From NCBI GenBank assembly GCA_033558025.1, contig JAUCEF010000092.1:1-42872 (forward strand): DNA of 42,872 nucleotides, read 5' to 3'. This DNA is from Phytophthora sp. 'mugwort' (Eukaryota > Oomycota > Peronosporomycetes > Peronosporales > Peronosporaceae). The position numbers were made by a program, and so were the translations under genes. The notes under the pieces are model-generated. The model worked only from the letters and a program-made list of their open reading frames with translations. It was not told where the DNA came from and searched no databases. Positions 1 to 8,574 of the stretch are shown one piece after another (the stretch's first letter is position 1; each line of letters opens with the position of its first letter).

Positions 1-119
1 TAATTATTTTAAATAATCAAAATAAACCCCTAGGAACACGTATATTTGGTCCGATTACTTCTGAATTTCGGAAGAAAAAAAATTTCAAAATATTAGCATT
101 AGCTTCAAATATTTTATAA
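1..119 (+). CDS. rpl14: Ribosomal protein L14, 3' end only (cut by the window edge)
   Basis: This is the last 39 codons of rpl14; the complete gene lies at 41948-42319. The segment encodes the conserved L14 C-terminal part (GTRIFGPITSEFR), a basic stretch that binds LSU rRNA. It appears partial only because the circular map was opened inside the gene. rpl5 follows after 6 bases, the bacterial rpl14-rpl5 linkage without rpl24. Confidence 0.93.
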   Translation, partial: IILNNQNKPLGTRIFGPITSEFRKKKNFKILALASNIL

Positions 120-125
120 AAATAT

Positions 126-653
126 ATGAAAAAAAATTTACAAATCCATTATCAAAATATTACTATATACGATCTTTTAACAAAATTAAATTTTAAAAAT
201 ATATTTGAAATACCTAAAATAAGTAAAATATGTTTAAATATTGGTTTTAAAAACGCTAATATTGAAAAAAAAAAATTAATTAATATAATTTTACTTTTAA
301 AATTAATAACAAATCAAAAACCTATAATAACAAAATCAAAAAAAAATAATATTTTTTTAAAAATCAAAAAAAATTCAATTATAGGTTGTAAAATAACTTT
401 AAGAAAAAAAAATATTTTTAATTTTTTAGAAAAAATTTTGATTTTTCTTTTTCAAAATTTAACTAAAATAAATTTTAATTTTAAAAATCAAAATATTTTA
501 AATTTTCAAATTCGAAATATTTTAGATTTTTTTGAATTAAAAACTGAATTTTTAAAATTCAAAGATATACCTCCAATAGATGTTTCTATTCATACAAATG
601 CAAAAAATCATTATGAATTATTTTTATTATTAAATTCACTATTTTTATTATAA
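126..653 (+). CDS. rpl5: Mitochondrial ribosomal protein L5
   Basis: A 175-residue protein of the large mitoribosomal subunit, where L5 contacts the central protuberance and, in bacteria, 5S rRNA. Recognition rests on position directly behind rpl14 and on the C-terminal pattern: an IPPIDVSIHTNAKN stretch followed by the hydrophobic LFLLLNSLFLL, which corresponds to the end of bacterial L5 (GxDISIxTxAxxxxEaxxLLxxxxxPF). The N-terminal half is strongly Lys/Asn/Ile biased from AT pressure. The start is the ATG 6 bases after the rpl14 stop. A second, frame-broken copy at 42326-42851 belongs to the assembly overlap. Confidence 0.82.
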   Translation: MKKNLQIHYQNITIYDLLTKLNFKNIFEIPKISKICLNIGFKNANIEKKKLINIILLLKLITNQKPIITKSKKNNIFLKIKKNSIIGCKITLRKKNIFNFLEKILIFLFQNLTKINFNFKNQNILNFQIRNILDFFELKTEFLKFKDIPPIDVSIHTNAKNHYELFLLLNSLFLL

Positions 654-666
654 AAATAATTTATTA

Positions 667-738
667 GCAAAAATAGCTCAATGGTAGAGTATAACCTTGC
701 CAAGGTTAATGTTGAGGGTTCAAATCCCTTTTTTTGCT
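667..738 (+). tRNA. trnG(gcc): tRNA-Gly (anticodon GCC)
   Basis: Cloverleaf with acceptor GCAAAAA paired to TTTTTGC, D-arm AGCTCAATGGTAGAG, anticodon loop containing GCC, and T-loop TTCAAAT. Reads GGY. It follows rpl5 by 13 bases. Confidence 0.93.
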
Positions 739-838
739 TAATTCAAATAAATGTACCCAAAGGCAGTATTTGGTATTTCCATTTTTTAATTAGGGAATAA
801 TATTAGTATTGACATTTATTTACTTCTTTATAAAAATT

Positions 839-1369
839 ATGATTTTTTTTAACATTATTAAAAGGATATTTTTTGCTTATAATCTATATAAAATTATACA
901 AGATATATTAAAAATACATCCTAAATTTTTTCAAAATATTTTTAAATTTATTTTAATTCTTTTACCTCTTGAAATAACTTTATTAGAAGATTTTATAGAT
1001 TTAGAGACTGAGGCTGAGGAAGCTGCTTTAAAAAAAGAAGAAAAACCTAAAAGTATTTTAAAAAGAATTGACGATAATATGCCAACTATTTTCGTTTTTT
1101 TTTTTTTATCTTTTTTGTTTTATTTATTTCTAGATGCTTTTTTTTTTGATAGCGACAATTTCCCAAGCGATTTTCCTAGTAATTTTTCAACTGATTTAAA
1201 TTTTGATTCAGATAGTGACTCTTTACCAAAACCACCAAAAAGAAAAATTACAAGATCTGGAAATCCTCTGAATCTATATAGATATTTTCATTATTTAGAT
1301 GTTGAAACAGGTGAACGTATAGATGATATCGATCGATTAGATCCTGATACTTATGAAATAGTGGATTAA
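839..1369 (+). CDS. Orphan membrane-associated ORF (about 176 aa), function unknown
   Basis: I do not recognise this protein. An ATG at 839 gives 176 residues; an in-frame TTG at 809 would add 10. The N-terminus is hydrophobic and basic, with a hydrophobic stretch ending in LILLPLEITLLEDF. An acidic/basic linker (ETEAEEAALKKEEKPK) follows, then a strong transmembrane segment rich in Phe near residues 83-103. Next is an Asp/Ser/Phe/Pro-rich segment (DNFPSDFPSNF, DSDSDS), and the tail is charged and tyrosine-containing (LDPDTYEIVD). Its varied composition and acidic tail differ from the Lys/Asn-rich ribosomal proteins nearby, so it is probably a true gene. It sits alone between trnG(gcc) and trnG(ucc). 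The ORF at 6889 also has SDFP shortly after its membrane segment. Confidence 0.6.
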   Translation: MIFFNIIKRIFFAYNLYKIIQDILKIHPKFFQNIFKFILILLPLEITLLEDFIDLETEAEEAALKKEEKPKSILKRIDDNMPTIFVFFFLSFLFYLFLDAFFFDSDNFPSDFPSNFSTDLNFDSDSDSLPKPPKRKITRSGNPLNLYRYFHYLDVETGERIDDIDRLDPDTYEIVD

Positions 1370-1430
1370 TTTATTCCACTTTTTCTTTTTTAAAACAATA
1401 ATAAACATTTTTTAAACAATAAAAATATAC

Positions 1431-1502
1431 GTGATTATAGATTAATTGGTAAATCCTTTATCTTCCAAGTAAATATTATGGGTTCAAATCCCATTAATCA
1501 CA
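1431..1502 (+). tRNA. trnG(ucc): tRNA-Gly (anticodon UCC)
   Basis: Acceptor GTGATTA/TAATCAC pairs fully. Anticodon stem TTTAT/GTAAA with loop CTTCCAA puts TCC at positions 34-36. T-loop is TTCAAAT. It is the second glycine tRNA and covers GGR codons. Confidence 0.88.
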
Positions 1503-1519
1503 TATTTAAAATATCTTTA

Positions 1520-1603
1520 GGAGAAATGGCTGAGTGGTTAAAAGCGGCAGACTGTAAATTTGTTGAAATATTTTCTACGTAGGTTCAAATCCTACTTTCT
1601 CCA
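1520..1603 (+). tRNA. trnY(gua): tRNA-Tyr (anticodon GUA)
   Basis: Class II tRNA with acceptor GGAGAAA/TTTCTCC, D-arm GGCTGAGTGGTTAAAAGC, anticodon loop CTGTAAA and a long variable arm, as expected for a bacterial-type tRNA-Tyr. Confidence 0.93.
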
Positions 1604-1967
1604 ATAAAGATCTAAAAAAAAAAAAGGATAAACAAATTAAAAAAAGGATAAAAAGATAAAATATCTTTAAATAGTTAAGTTAAAAAGATATTTATCTTTT
1701 CAACAAAAAATTCAAAAACATATTTAGGGGGGGATCCTTTTCAAAAAATAATATTTTTTTTTCGTGATACAAAGAAATTTTTATTAATAACTAATTGAAT
1801 TTTTAAAAATTAAAAAATTTTAATCCTTTAAGACAATATAAGACAATATAAGACAATATAAGACAATATAAGACAATATAAGACAAAAATTAATATAAGA
1901 ATGTTATAATATTAAATTTTTAAATATTTGTTATTTTAAAAATTAATATTAAATAATTAATATAAAA
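1604..1967. other. Non-coding spacer upstream of SSU rRNA with repeats and a G7 run
   Basis: No gene is visible in these 364 bases. They contain A-rich stretches with repeated AAAAAGGATAAA-like segments, an imperfect inverted repeat around AAGATAAAATATCTTT, an isolated run of seven G followed by ATCC near 1727-1736, and a 10-bp direct repeat at 1831-1886. Position just before the rRNA makes it a candidate promoter or replication region; that role is inference. Confidence 0.6.
1831..1886 (+). repeat. 10-bp tandem direct repeat, 5 full copies plus a partial copy
   Basis: The unit AGACAATATA occurs five times in exact tandem, followed by a sixth partial copy (AGACAA). It lies about 85 bases upstream of the SSU rRNA 5' end. 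No spacers separate the units, so it is not a CRISPR array. Confidence 0.95.
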
Positions 1968-2826
1968 CTTAAATAGAGTTTGATCCTGGCTCAGAATAAA
2001 TGCTATCGGTATGCTTAACACATGCAAGTTGAATGTTTTTAAAACATAGCGAACGGGTGAGTAACACGTGAATTATCTACCTTTTAATTCAGAATAATTA
2101 TTTTTATAAAAATACTGAATAAATTAATTAAAGTTTTTAACGTTAAAAGATGAGTTTGCGCAAGATTATGGTAGTTGGTAGTTTAATAGACAACCAAGCC
2201 TATTATCTTTAGCTGGTTTGAAAGAATGATCAGCCACATTGGGACTGAGACACGGCCCAAACTTTTTTAAAGGCAGCAGTGGGGAATTTTGGACAATGAG
2301 CGGAAGCTTGATCCAGCAATACCGAGTGGGTGATGACGGCTAATTAGGTTGTAAAGCTCTTTCATTAAGGAGGAAAATGACAGTACTTAAAAAAGAAGTT
2401 CCGGCTAATACCCGTGCCAGCAGCCGCGGTAATACGGGAGGAGCGAGCATTATTCGGGATGATTAGGCGTAAAGGGTTTGTAGGTAGTTTTTTAAGTTGA
2501 AAGAAACAAATTAAAGCTCAACTTTATACATTTTTTCAAAACTGATAAACTGGAGTATAAATAGAGGATAATGGAATTTCTATTGGAGTGATAAAATACG
2601 TTGATAATAGAAGGAAGACCTATGGCGAAGGCAATTATCTGGGTATATACTGACACTGAGAAACGAAAGCTTGGGTAGCGAACGGGATTAGAGACCCCGG
2701 TAGTCCATGCTGTAAACGATGAGTGCTAATATTTAGAATTTTTAGATATAACAGCTAACGCGTTAAGCACTCCGCCTGAAAAGTATAATCGCAAGATTGA
2801 AATTCAAAGGAATTGACGGGAGTCTA

Positions 2827-2858
<32 letters not shown>

Positions 2859-3475
2859 AATACGCGCAGAACCTTACCAACTCTTGCTAATTTTTATTTA
2901 AAATTTTTATATAAAAAACAGGTGTTGCATGGCTGTCGTCAGCTCGTGTTGTGAAATGTTTGGTTAAATCCTTTAACGAGCGCAACCCCTATGATTAGTT
3001 ACTAATTTATTATAAATAGATAAAAGTACTCTAATGAAAAAATTAATGATAGGTTAATGGAAGGTGGGGATGACGTCAAGTCTTCATGGCCCTTATGAGT
3101 TGGGCTACACACGTGCTACAATGATAATTACAATGAGAAGCAATAATGATATAAGTTGGAGCAAATCTTCAAAAATTATCTTAGTTCGAATTAAGGGCTG
3201 AAACTCGCCCTTATGAAGTTGGAATCGCTAGTAATCGCAGAACAGCATGCTGCGGTGAATATGTTACTGGACTTTGTACACACCGCCCGTCACATCAGGG
3301 AAGTTGATTGTTTTTAAAATAATTTTTAATTCTTTTATAAAATTTAATAATTATTTAAATAAAATAATTTAAAATTTTTATAAAATAAATTATAATTCCT
3401 AAAAAGTGGTTAGTAACTTTGATGAAGTCGTAACAAGGTAGTCGTAGGGGAACCTGTGTCTGGAAGAGATCTTTA
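1968..3475 (+). rRNA. rns: Small subunit ribosomal RNA
   Basis: Universal SSU landmarks occur in order: AGAGTTTGATCCTGGCTCAG at the 5' end, GTGCCAGCAGCCGCGGTAAT (530 loop), a TTAGAGACCCCGGTAGTCC-like 790 loop, a GAATTGACGGGAG segment, GCATGGCTGTCGTCAGCTCGTG, and TTGTACACACCGCCCGTC followed by GTCGTAACAAGGTA at the 3' end. The region between the last two landmarks (helix 44) is expanded with AT-rich sequence. The 3' end after GGAACCTGTGTCTGGA lacks CCTCC, so no anti-Shine-Dalgarno is evident. Ends are approximate. trnW follows. Confidence 0.97.
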
Positions 3476-3504
3476 AGCATTCTTAAATTAAAATTAAAAG
3501 TCTT

Positions 3505-3576
3505 AGGAAAATAGTTTAATTGGTAAAATCATAGTCTCCAAAATTATTGTTATGGGTTCAAGTCCCATTTTTCCTG
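3505..3576 (+). tRNA. trnW(cca): tRNA-Trp (anticodon CCA)
   Basis: Acceptor AGGAAAA/TTTTCCT, D-arm GTTTAATTGGTAAAAT, anticodon loop with CCA and T-loop TTCAAGT. The CCA anticodon reads only UGG, which supports UGA being a stop in this genome. Confidence 0.92.
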
Positions 3577-4168
3577 TTTATTATAAAATATTATAAATCA
3601 AAAAAATTTTATAATATCTGAAATTAATTAAATTCAAGTTATAAAAATAAAATTTTATTTAAAATACTTTTTAATCAAAGGGAATTTAAATTTAGATTTA
3701 TAATATTTTATAATAAATATAGTTTTATATGTTTAAAATAAAAATATTATTATAAATATTCAATTTTAAAATTACTCCATTATTCCTAAAAAAATATTCA
3801 TAAACAGATTAATTAATGTTTATATTAAGAAAACATTCTCAATATTAAATAATTTTAATTTATTAGTTAATATTATTGATTAATCGTTAAATGAATACTC
3901 TTTAAATAATTATTATTTCATTTTTATTATATTCTACATTAATATTTATTATTGTATATAAAAACATTTTAAAAATAATATGATTATTTAATATAAATTA
4001 TTTTAATTTTTAAAAAATTTTATATTCTTTAAGAAAAAAAAAAAATAATTCAATTATTTTTACAATATAAATAATAAAATTTATATTTTTTCTTGAATAT
4101 TAATATTCAAAAACTCTTAATTTTGTATATATTAAAAATTAAATAAAATAATAAATTTCAAGTATATT
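3577..4168. other. 592-bp AT-rich spacer without a recognisable gene
   Basis: I found no supported ORF or structured RNA signature between trnW and cox2. Several ATG codons are followed within a few codons by stops. The strand contains a short hydrophobic frame near 3890-3990, broken by TAA and TGA, that I do not call. The site TATTCTTTAAGA at 4023-4034, shared with the spacers before nad5 and atp9, lies 134 bases before cox2. This is one of the two largest gene-free stretches and a candidate control region. Confidence 0.6.
4023..4034 (+). promoter_or_regulatory. Shared 12-base spacer motif upstream of cox2
   Basis: TATTCTTTAAGA occurs here 134 bases before cox2, at 21256-21267 (36 bases before atp9), and on the minus strand at 10629-10640 (59 bases before nad5). 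The orientation always matches the downstream gene. A variant (TATCTTTTAAGATA) precedes nad6 on the minus strand. It could be a promoter or an RNA processing site; this is inferred from recurrence alone. Confidence 0.3.
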
Positions 4169-4945
4169 ATGACAATAATAAATTATATAAATAATCAATT
4201 CACTTTTTTAGATATGGCTGAACCTTGGCAATTAGGTTTTCAAGATCCAGCAACACCTGTTATGGAAGGTATTATTAATTTTCATCATGATTTAATGTTT
4301 TTTTTAATTATGATTACTGTATTTGTTTGTTGGATGTTATTTAGAGTTATTACTCTTTTTGATGAAAAAAAAAATAAAATTCCAGCAACAATTGTACATG
4401 GTGCTACTATTGAAATTATTTGGACTTCTATTCCAGCCTTAATTTTATTAACGGTAGCTATTCCATCTTTTGCTTTATTATATTCAATGGATGAAGTAAT
4501 TGATCCTATTATTACTTTAAAAGTAATTGGTAGTCAATGGTATTGGAGTTATGAATATTCAGATAATTTAGAATTTTCTGATGAACCTTTAATTTTTGAT
4601 AGTTATATGATTCAAGAAGATGATTTAGCAATAGGTCAATTTAGAATTTTAGAAGTTGATAATCGTGTGGTTGTTCCAACTAATAGTCATATTCGAGTAT
4701 TAATTACTGCTTCAGATGTTTTACATTCATGGGCAATACCTTCATTAGGTATAAAATTAGATGCTTGTCCTGGTCGTTTAAATCAAACATCAATGTTTAT
4801 TAAACGTGAAGGTGTTTTTTATGGACAATGTAGTGAAATTTGTGGAGTAAATCATGGATTTATGCCTATTGTTGTAGAAGCTGTTTCATTAGAAGATTAT
4901 TTAATTTGGTTAAAAAATAAAATCAATTTTGATTTTAATATATAA
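4169..4945 (+). CDS. cox2: Cytochrome c oxidase subunit II
   Basis: A 258-residue inner-membrane subunit of complex IV that accepts electrons from cytochrome c. Two transmembrane helices lie near residues 40-60 and 80-105. The intermembrane domain follows and carries the CuA ligands: H186 (DVLHSW) and C221, E223, C225, H229 and M232 in [14 protein letters not shown]. The aromatic [11 protein letters not shown] segment is also present. The frame is intact and intronless, close to the usual length for the family. The ATG at 4169 puts the conserved [16 protein letters not shown] segment near residue 15. cox1 follows after a 222-base spacer holding a small ORF. Confidence 0.98.
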   Translation: MTIINYINNQFTFLDMAEPWQLGFQDPATPVMEGIINFHHDLMFFLIMITVFVCWMLFRVITLFDEKKNKIPATIVHGATIEIIWTSIPALILLTVAIPSFALLYSMDEVIDPIITLKVIGSQWYWSYEYSDNLEFSDEPLIFDSYMIQEDDLAIGQFRILEVDNRVVVPTNSHIRVLITASDVLHSWAIPSLGIKLDACPGRLNQTSMFIKREGVFYGQCSEICGVNHGFMPIVVEAVSLEDYLIWLKNKINFDFNI

Positions 4946-4958
4946 TTAAAAAATTTTT

Positions 4959-5057
4959 ATGGTATTTAAAATCATTGGTATAATTTTTTTAATATTATTA
5001 CTATTTACTGATATTAAAAAATTAATTAATAAAATCAAACAATTTTTCAATAAATAA
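4959..5057 (+). CDS. Candidate 32-residue TatA-like protein
   Basis: A short ORF starting 13 bases after cox2. The protein has an N-terminal hydrophobic helix (residues 5-16, IIGIIFLILLLF), a short break (TD), and a Lys-rich amphipathic segment (IKKLINKIKQFFNK). This is the TatA layout: a short membrane helix, a Phe-containing hinge, and an amphipathic helix with a KKL motif. The hinge Gly of bacterial TatA is missing (LLFT rather than LLFG), and it is shorter than typical. tatC is encoded at 30026-30746, so a partner would make sense. Mitochondrially encoded TatA is known in some protists. AT-rich spacers can yield such ORFs by chance, so this is tentative. Confidence 0.4.
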   Translation: MVFKIIGIIFLILLLFTDIKKLINKIKQFFNK

Positions 5058-5167
5058 AAATAATTTATTTTTTTGATAATAAAAAATTAAAAAAACCAAC
5101 GCTTTTTTTGATTTAAAAATAAAATATATAATTTTGCATTTAAAATAAAATTTAAAAATATAAATAA

Positions 5168-6646
<1,479 letters not shown>

Positions 6647-6657
6647 AAAAAATTTTT

Positions 6658-6697
6658 ATAATTATTAATAATTAAATTAATCTTTATTAATAATTAT
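6658..6697 (+). terminator. Hairpin after cox1 (14-bp perfect stem)
   Basis: Bases 6658-6671 (ATAATTATTAATAA) are the exact reverse complement of 6684-6697, with a 12-base loop. Short AAAAATTTTT segments flank it outside. It starts 12 bases after the cox1 stop. A role in 3'-end formation or transcript stability is inference. Confidence 0.5.
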
Positions 6698-6888
6698 ATT
6701 AAAAATTTTTAATTTAATTAATACCGTTTTACGGTGTTTTATAAAAATTTAAAATTTTTATATTATTTAAGAGAAAAAAATATTAGTAAAATTTAAATAA
6801 AAAAAAATATTAAATCTCAAAAATTAAATCAAATAAAAATTTAATTAATAACAAATTAATTATTAATAAAATAATTTAAATTATAATT

Positions 6889-7302
6889 ATGGATATCGAA
6901 AATATTTTAATAGACTTAAACAATGACAACAATAATATTGAAAAACACGAATCACAAGAACAAACATCAAATTATATAAAATATATAATATTTATAATAG
7001 GTGCCTTTTTTATTTTAGGTTTAACTATTTTTTTAATTTATTTCAATAGCGATTTTCCAATAGTTTCTGCATTACAGGATTTAAGGAATATCGTCGATGA
7101 TGAAACTTTCAATCAAATAAAACAAGTTGTTTTAAAAATGTTACGTGAACCTGAAAAAAGGGCGGCTGGATTAAATTTATTAGAATTATTAAAACTAACT
7201 ATTCATCCAAGACATTTATTAAAAGATAATCCACAAGAATTTGAAAAAATGATGACTCATTTAATTAAAATTTTAATTTCTATTTTTAAAGAAGATGGCT
7301 AA
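6889..7302 (+). CDS. Orphan single-pass membrane ORF (137 aa), function unknown
   Basis: Not recognised. Residues 1-29 are hydrophilic and rich in Asn, Asp and Glu. Residues 31-52 (IKYIIFIIGAFFILGLTIFLIY) form one clear transmembrane helix. The rest is a soluble domain predicted helical, with segments such as LQDLRNIVDDETFNQIKQ, MLREPEKRAAGLNLLELL and a charged end. The order suggests an N-in, C-out or reverse single-pass membrane protein. Its varied composition with Gly, Ala, Arg and Pro residues looks like a real gene. It stands between a 240-base spacer and a perfect hairpin that begins 3 bases after its stop. SDFP follows the membrane helix, as in the orphan ORF at 839; kinship is speculative. 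Confidence 0.65.
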   Translation: MDIENILIDLNNDNNNIEKHESQEQTSNYIKYIIFIIGAFFILGLTIFLIYFNSDFPIVSALQDLRNIVDDETFNQIKQVVLKMLREPEKRAAGLNLLELLKLTIHPRHLLKDNPQEFEKMMTHLIKILISIFKEDG

Positions 7303-7304
7303 AA

Positions 7305-7332
7305 AAACCTATTTAATTTGTTAAATAGGTTT
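7305..7332 (+). terminator. Perfect 12-bp stem-loop directly after the 6889 ORF
   Basis: AAACCTATTTAA and TTAAATAGGTTT pair perfectly around the loop TTTG, starting 3 bases after the stop codon. It lies at the convergent boundary between the plus-strand block ending here and the minus-strand block starting at trnR, a place where a 3'-end signal is expected. Confidence 0.6.
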
Positions 7333-7713
7333 CTAGATATACAATATATACATTATGTAAATTTTTACCAATTAAAAACTAATTATGTGATTTTAAATTA
7401 TAACTATGTTGATATTAATTTAATTTTAGTTATTGAGTATTTAATAAAAATTAATCTATTTAAATATTTATGTCATCAATAACTTATGTTAAACCATCTT
7501 GATTAAAAGTTATAGAATTAGCAATAATAATATTCTGTATTTATATTAAATTTGTAAGTGAACGCATTCTTCTTATATTTTTTAGAATATTTATTGAAAA
7601 AAATTGATTTTTTTAATTTATTATTTCTTAAAAAATTTAAATTTTATTATTTATATTATAAAAATAATTGAATTATTTTTTTTTTAAGAATGAAATTTTT
7701 AAATAAAACTAAT
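7333..7713. other. Convergent spacer between the plus and minus blocks
   Basis: Apart from the candidate 5S rRNA at 7439-7551 and the hairpin just before it, I see no gene in these 381 bases. It separates the plus-strand orphan ORF from the minus-strand trnR(ucu). Confidence 0.6.
7439..7551 (+). rRNA. rrn5: Candidate 5S ribosomal RNA (highly AT-rich)
   Basis: This lies in a gap with no ORF. The segment CATCAATAACTTATGTTAAACC (7474-7495) resembles the loop C region of 5S rRNA (consensus CAUCCCGAACUCGGAAGUUAAGCC), sharing CATC, AACT and GTTAA.CC. By hand the 113 bases can fold with 5S topology. A terminal helix pairs 7439-7451 with 7539-7551 (12 of 13 pairs). A second helix pairs TTAATC (7451-7456) with GATTAA (7501-7506). 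A third arm pairs ATAGAAT (7512-7518) with ATTCTGT (7532-7538). The length fits 5S rRNA. Helix III is not convincing, and AT-rich DNA folds easily, so this is a hypothesis. Confidence 0.38.
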
Positions 7714-7786
7714 TACAATCTCTTGGATTTGAACCAAGATTTTAAAGCTTAGAAGGCTAATACTCTACCAATTAAGTTAAGATTGT
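7714..7786 (-). tRNA. trnR(ucu): tRNA-Arg (anticodon UCU)
   Basis: Minus-strand cloverleaf with acceptor ACAATCT/AGATTGT, anticodon stem TTAGC with loop CTTCTAA giving TCT, and T-loop TTCAAAT. It reads AGR codons as arginine. Confidence 0.9.
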
Positions 7787-7803
7787 TTTAGTTTTATTAA
7801 GAA

Positions 7804-8514
7804 TTAAACAGTTTTATCTGAATATACATTAAAAATAGCTTTTAATGCATCTCGTGAAAGTTGTTTATAAATATTTTGTTTTAAAAATTTTTTTTTTTCC
7901 TTTTTAGTTAAAGTAACCGCTCCTATTAAAGCTATTAATAATATAATACCTGCAACTAAAAAAAAAAAAGCATAATAACTATATAAAATTTGTCCAATTG
8001 TTTCAATATTTGTAATAGTATCTAATTGATAGATAAAATTTTTTAAAAAGGGTTTGACATCAACAAATATTTCAAAAGTACCTTTCATACTATCGTGAAA
8101 AAAAAATAAAGTATTTACTTTTTGAGTAAAAAAAGAATTATTTATTAAATGGTAATATGATGTAAAAACTTTACTAAACATAACAAACGTTTCTAAAAAA
8201 AAAATAAAACTAATTAAAAAAATAATTGGTAAATAACCAAAATTATTTTTTATTTTATTTTTATCAATTAAAACATTAACATCTAGCATCATAATAACAA
8301 ATAAAAATAATACAGTAATAGCTCCTACATAAATAATAATTAACATTATTGATAAAAATTCAATTTCAGAAATTAATAATAATCCAGTTGAATTAGTAAA
8401 AACTAATATTAAAAAAAATGCAGAATATATTGTATTTGTAGAATATATTACAAATATAGCTGAAGTTAAAGCTATAGTTGAAAAAGTATAAAAGAAAATT
8501 GTTTCGAAATCCAT
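7804..8514 (-). CDS. nad6: NADH dehydrogenase subunit 6
   Basis: A 236-residue complex I membrane subunit (bacterial NuoJ). Several hydrophobic helices are visible. The diagnostic segment is in the third helix region, where LLISEIEFLSIMLIIIYVGAITVLFLF carries the conserved E-x-x-x...YVGAI.VLFLF pattern of the family, including the pi-bulge. A final helix region (LIALIGAVTL) precedes a basic C-terminal tail. It begins with ATG at 8514 and is intact. It heads away from nad5 with a 60-base spacer containing the inverted sequence TATCTTTTAAGATA. Confidence 0.95.
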   Translation of the reverse strand: MDFETIFFYTFSTIALTSAIFVIYSTNTIYSAFFLILVFTNSTGLLLISEIEFLSIMLIIIYVGAITVLFLFVIMMLDVNVLIDKNKIKNNFGYLPIIFLISFIFFLETFVMFSKVFTSYYHLINNSFFTQKVNTLFFFHDSMKGTFEIFVDVKPFLKNFIYQLDTITNIETIGQILYSYYAFFFLVAGIILLIALIGAVTLTKKEKKKFLKQNIYKQLSRDALKAIFNVYSDKTV

Positions 8515-8574
8515 AATGTATTTAAATTATATAAATTTATAATTATATCTTAAAAGATACATATTTTATTATTT

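Larger units (their letters stand above)
1..674. repeat. Terminal overlap, left copy (assembly redundancy of a circular map)
   Basis: Bases 1-674 are the same sequence as 42201-42872, in the same orientation, covering the rpl14 end, rpl5 and the first bases of trnG. The right copy is two bases shorter: one A fewer just after the rpl5 start codon and one A fewer in the A-run near 366-373. In the left copy the rpl5 frame is open, so the left copy is the better sequence. The simplest reading is an untrimmed overlap of a circular contig with a unit length near 42.2 kb. Confidence 0.93.

Noticed and set aside
739..808. Possible extra tRNA or small RNA between trnG(gcc) and the 839 ORF
   Set aside because: Contains CCCAAAGGCAG and TTAGGGAATAA but no cloverleaf or paired acceptor could be formed.
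1831..1886. Short regular repeats as a possible CRISPR array
   Set aside because: The 10-base units are contiguous without spacers, in a mitochondrial genome.
3890..3990. Possible small hydrophobic gene in the trnW-cox2 spacer
   Set aside because: The frame is interrupted by TAA after four codons and by TGA later, with no recognisable pattern; AT-rich DNA gives such stretches by chance.
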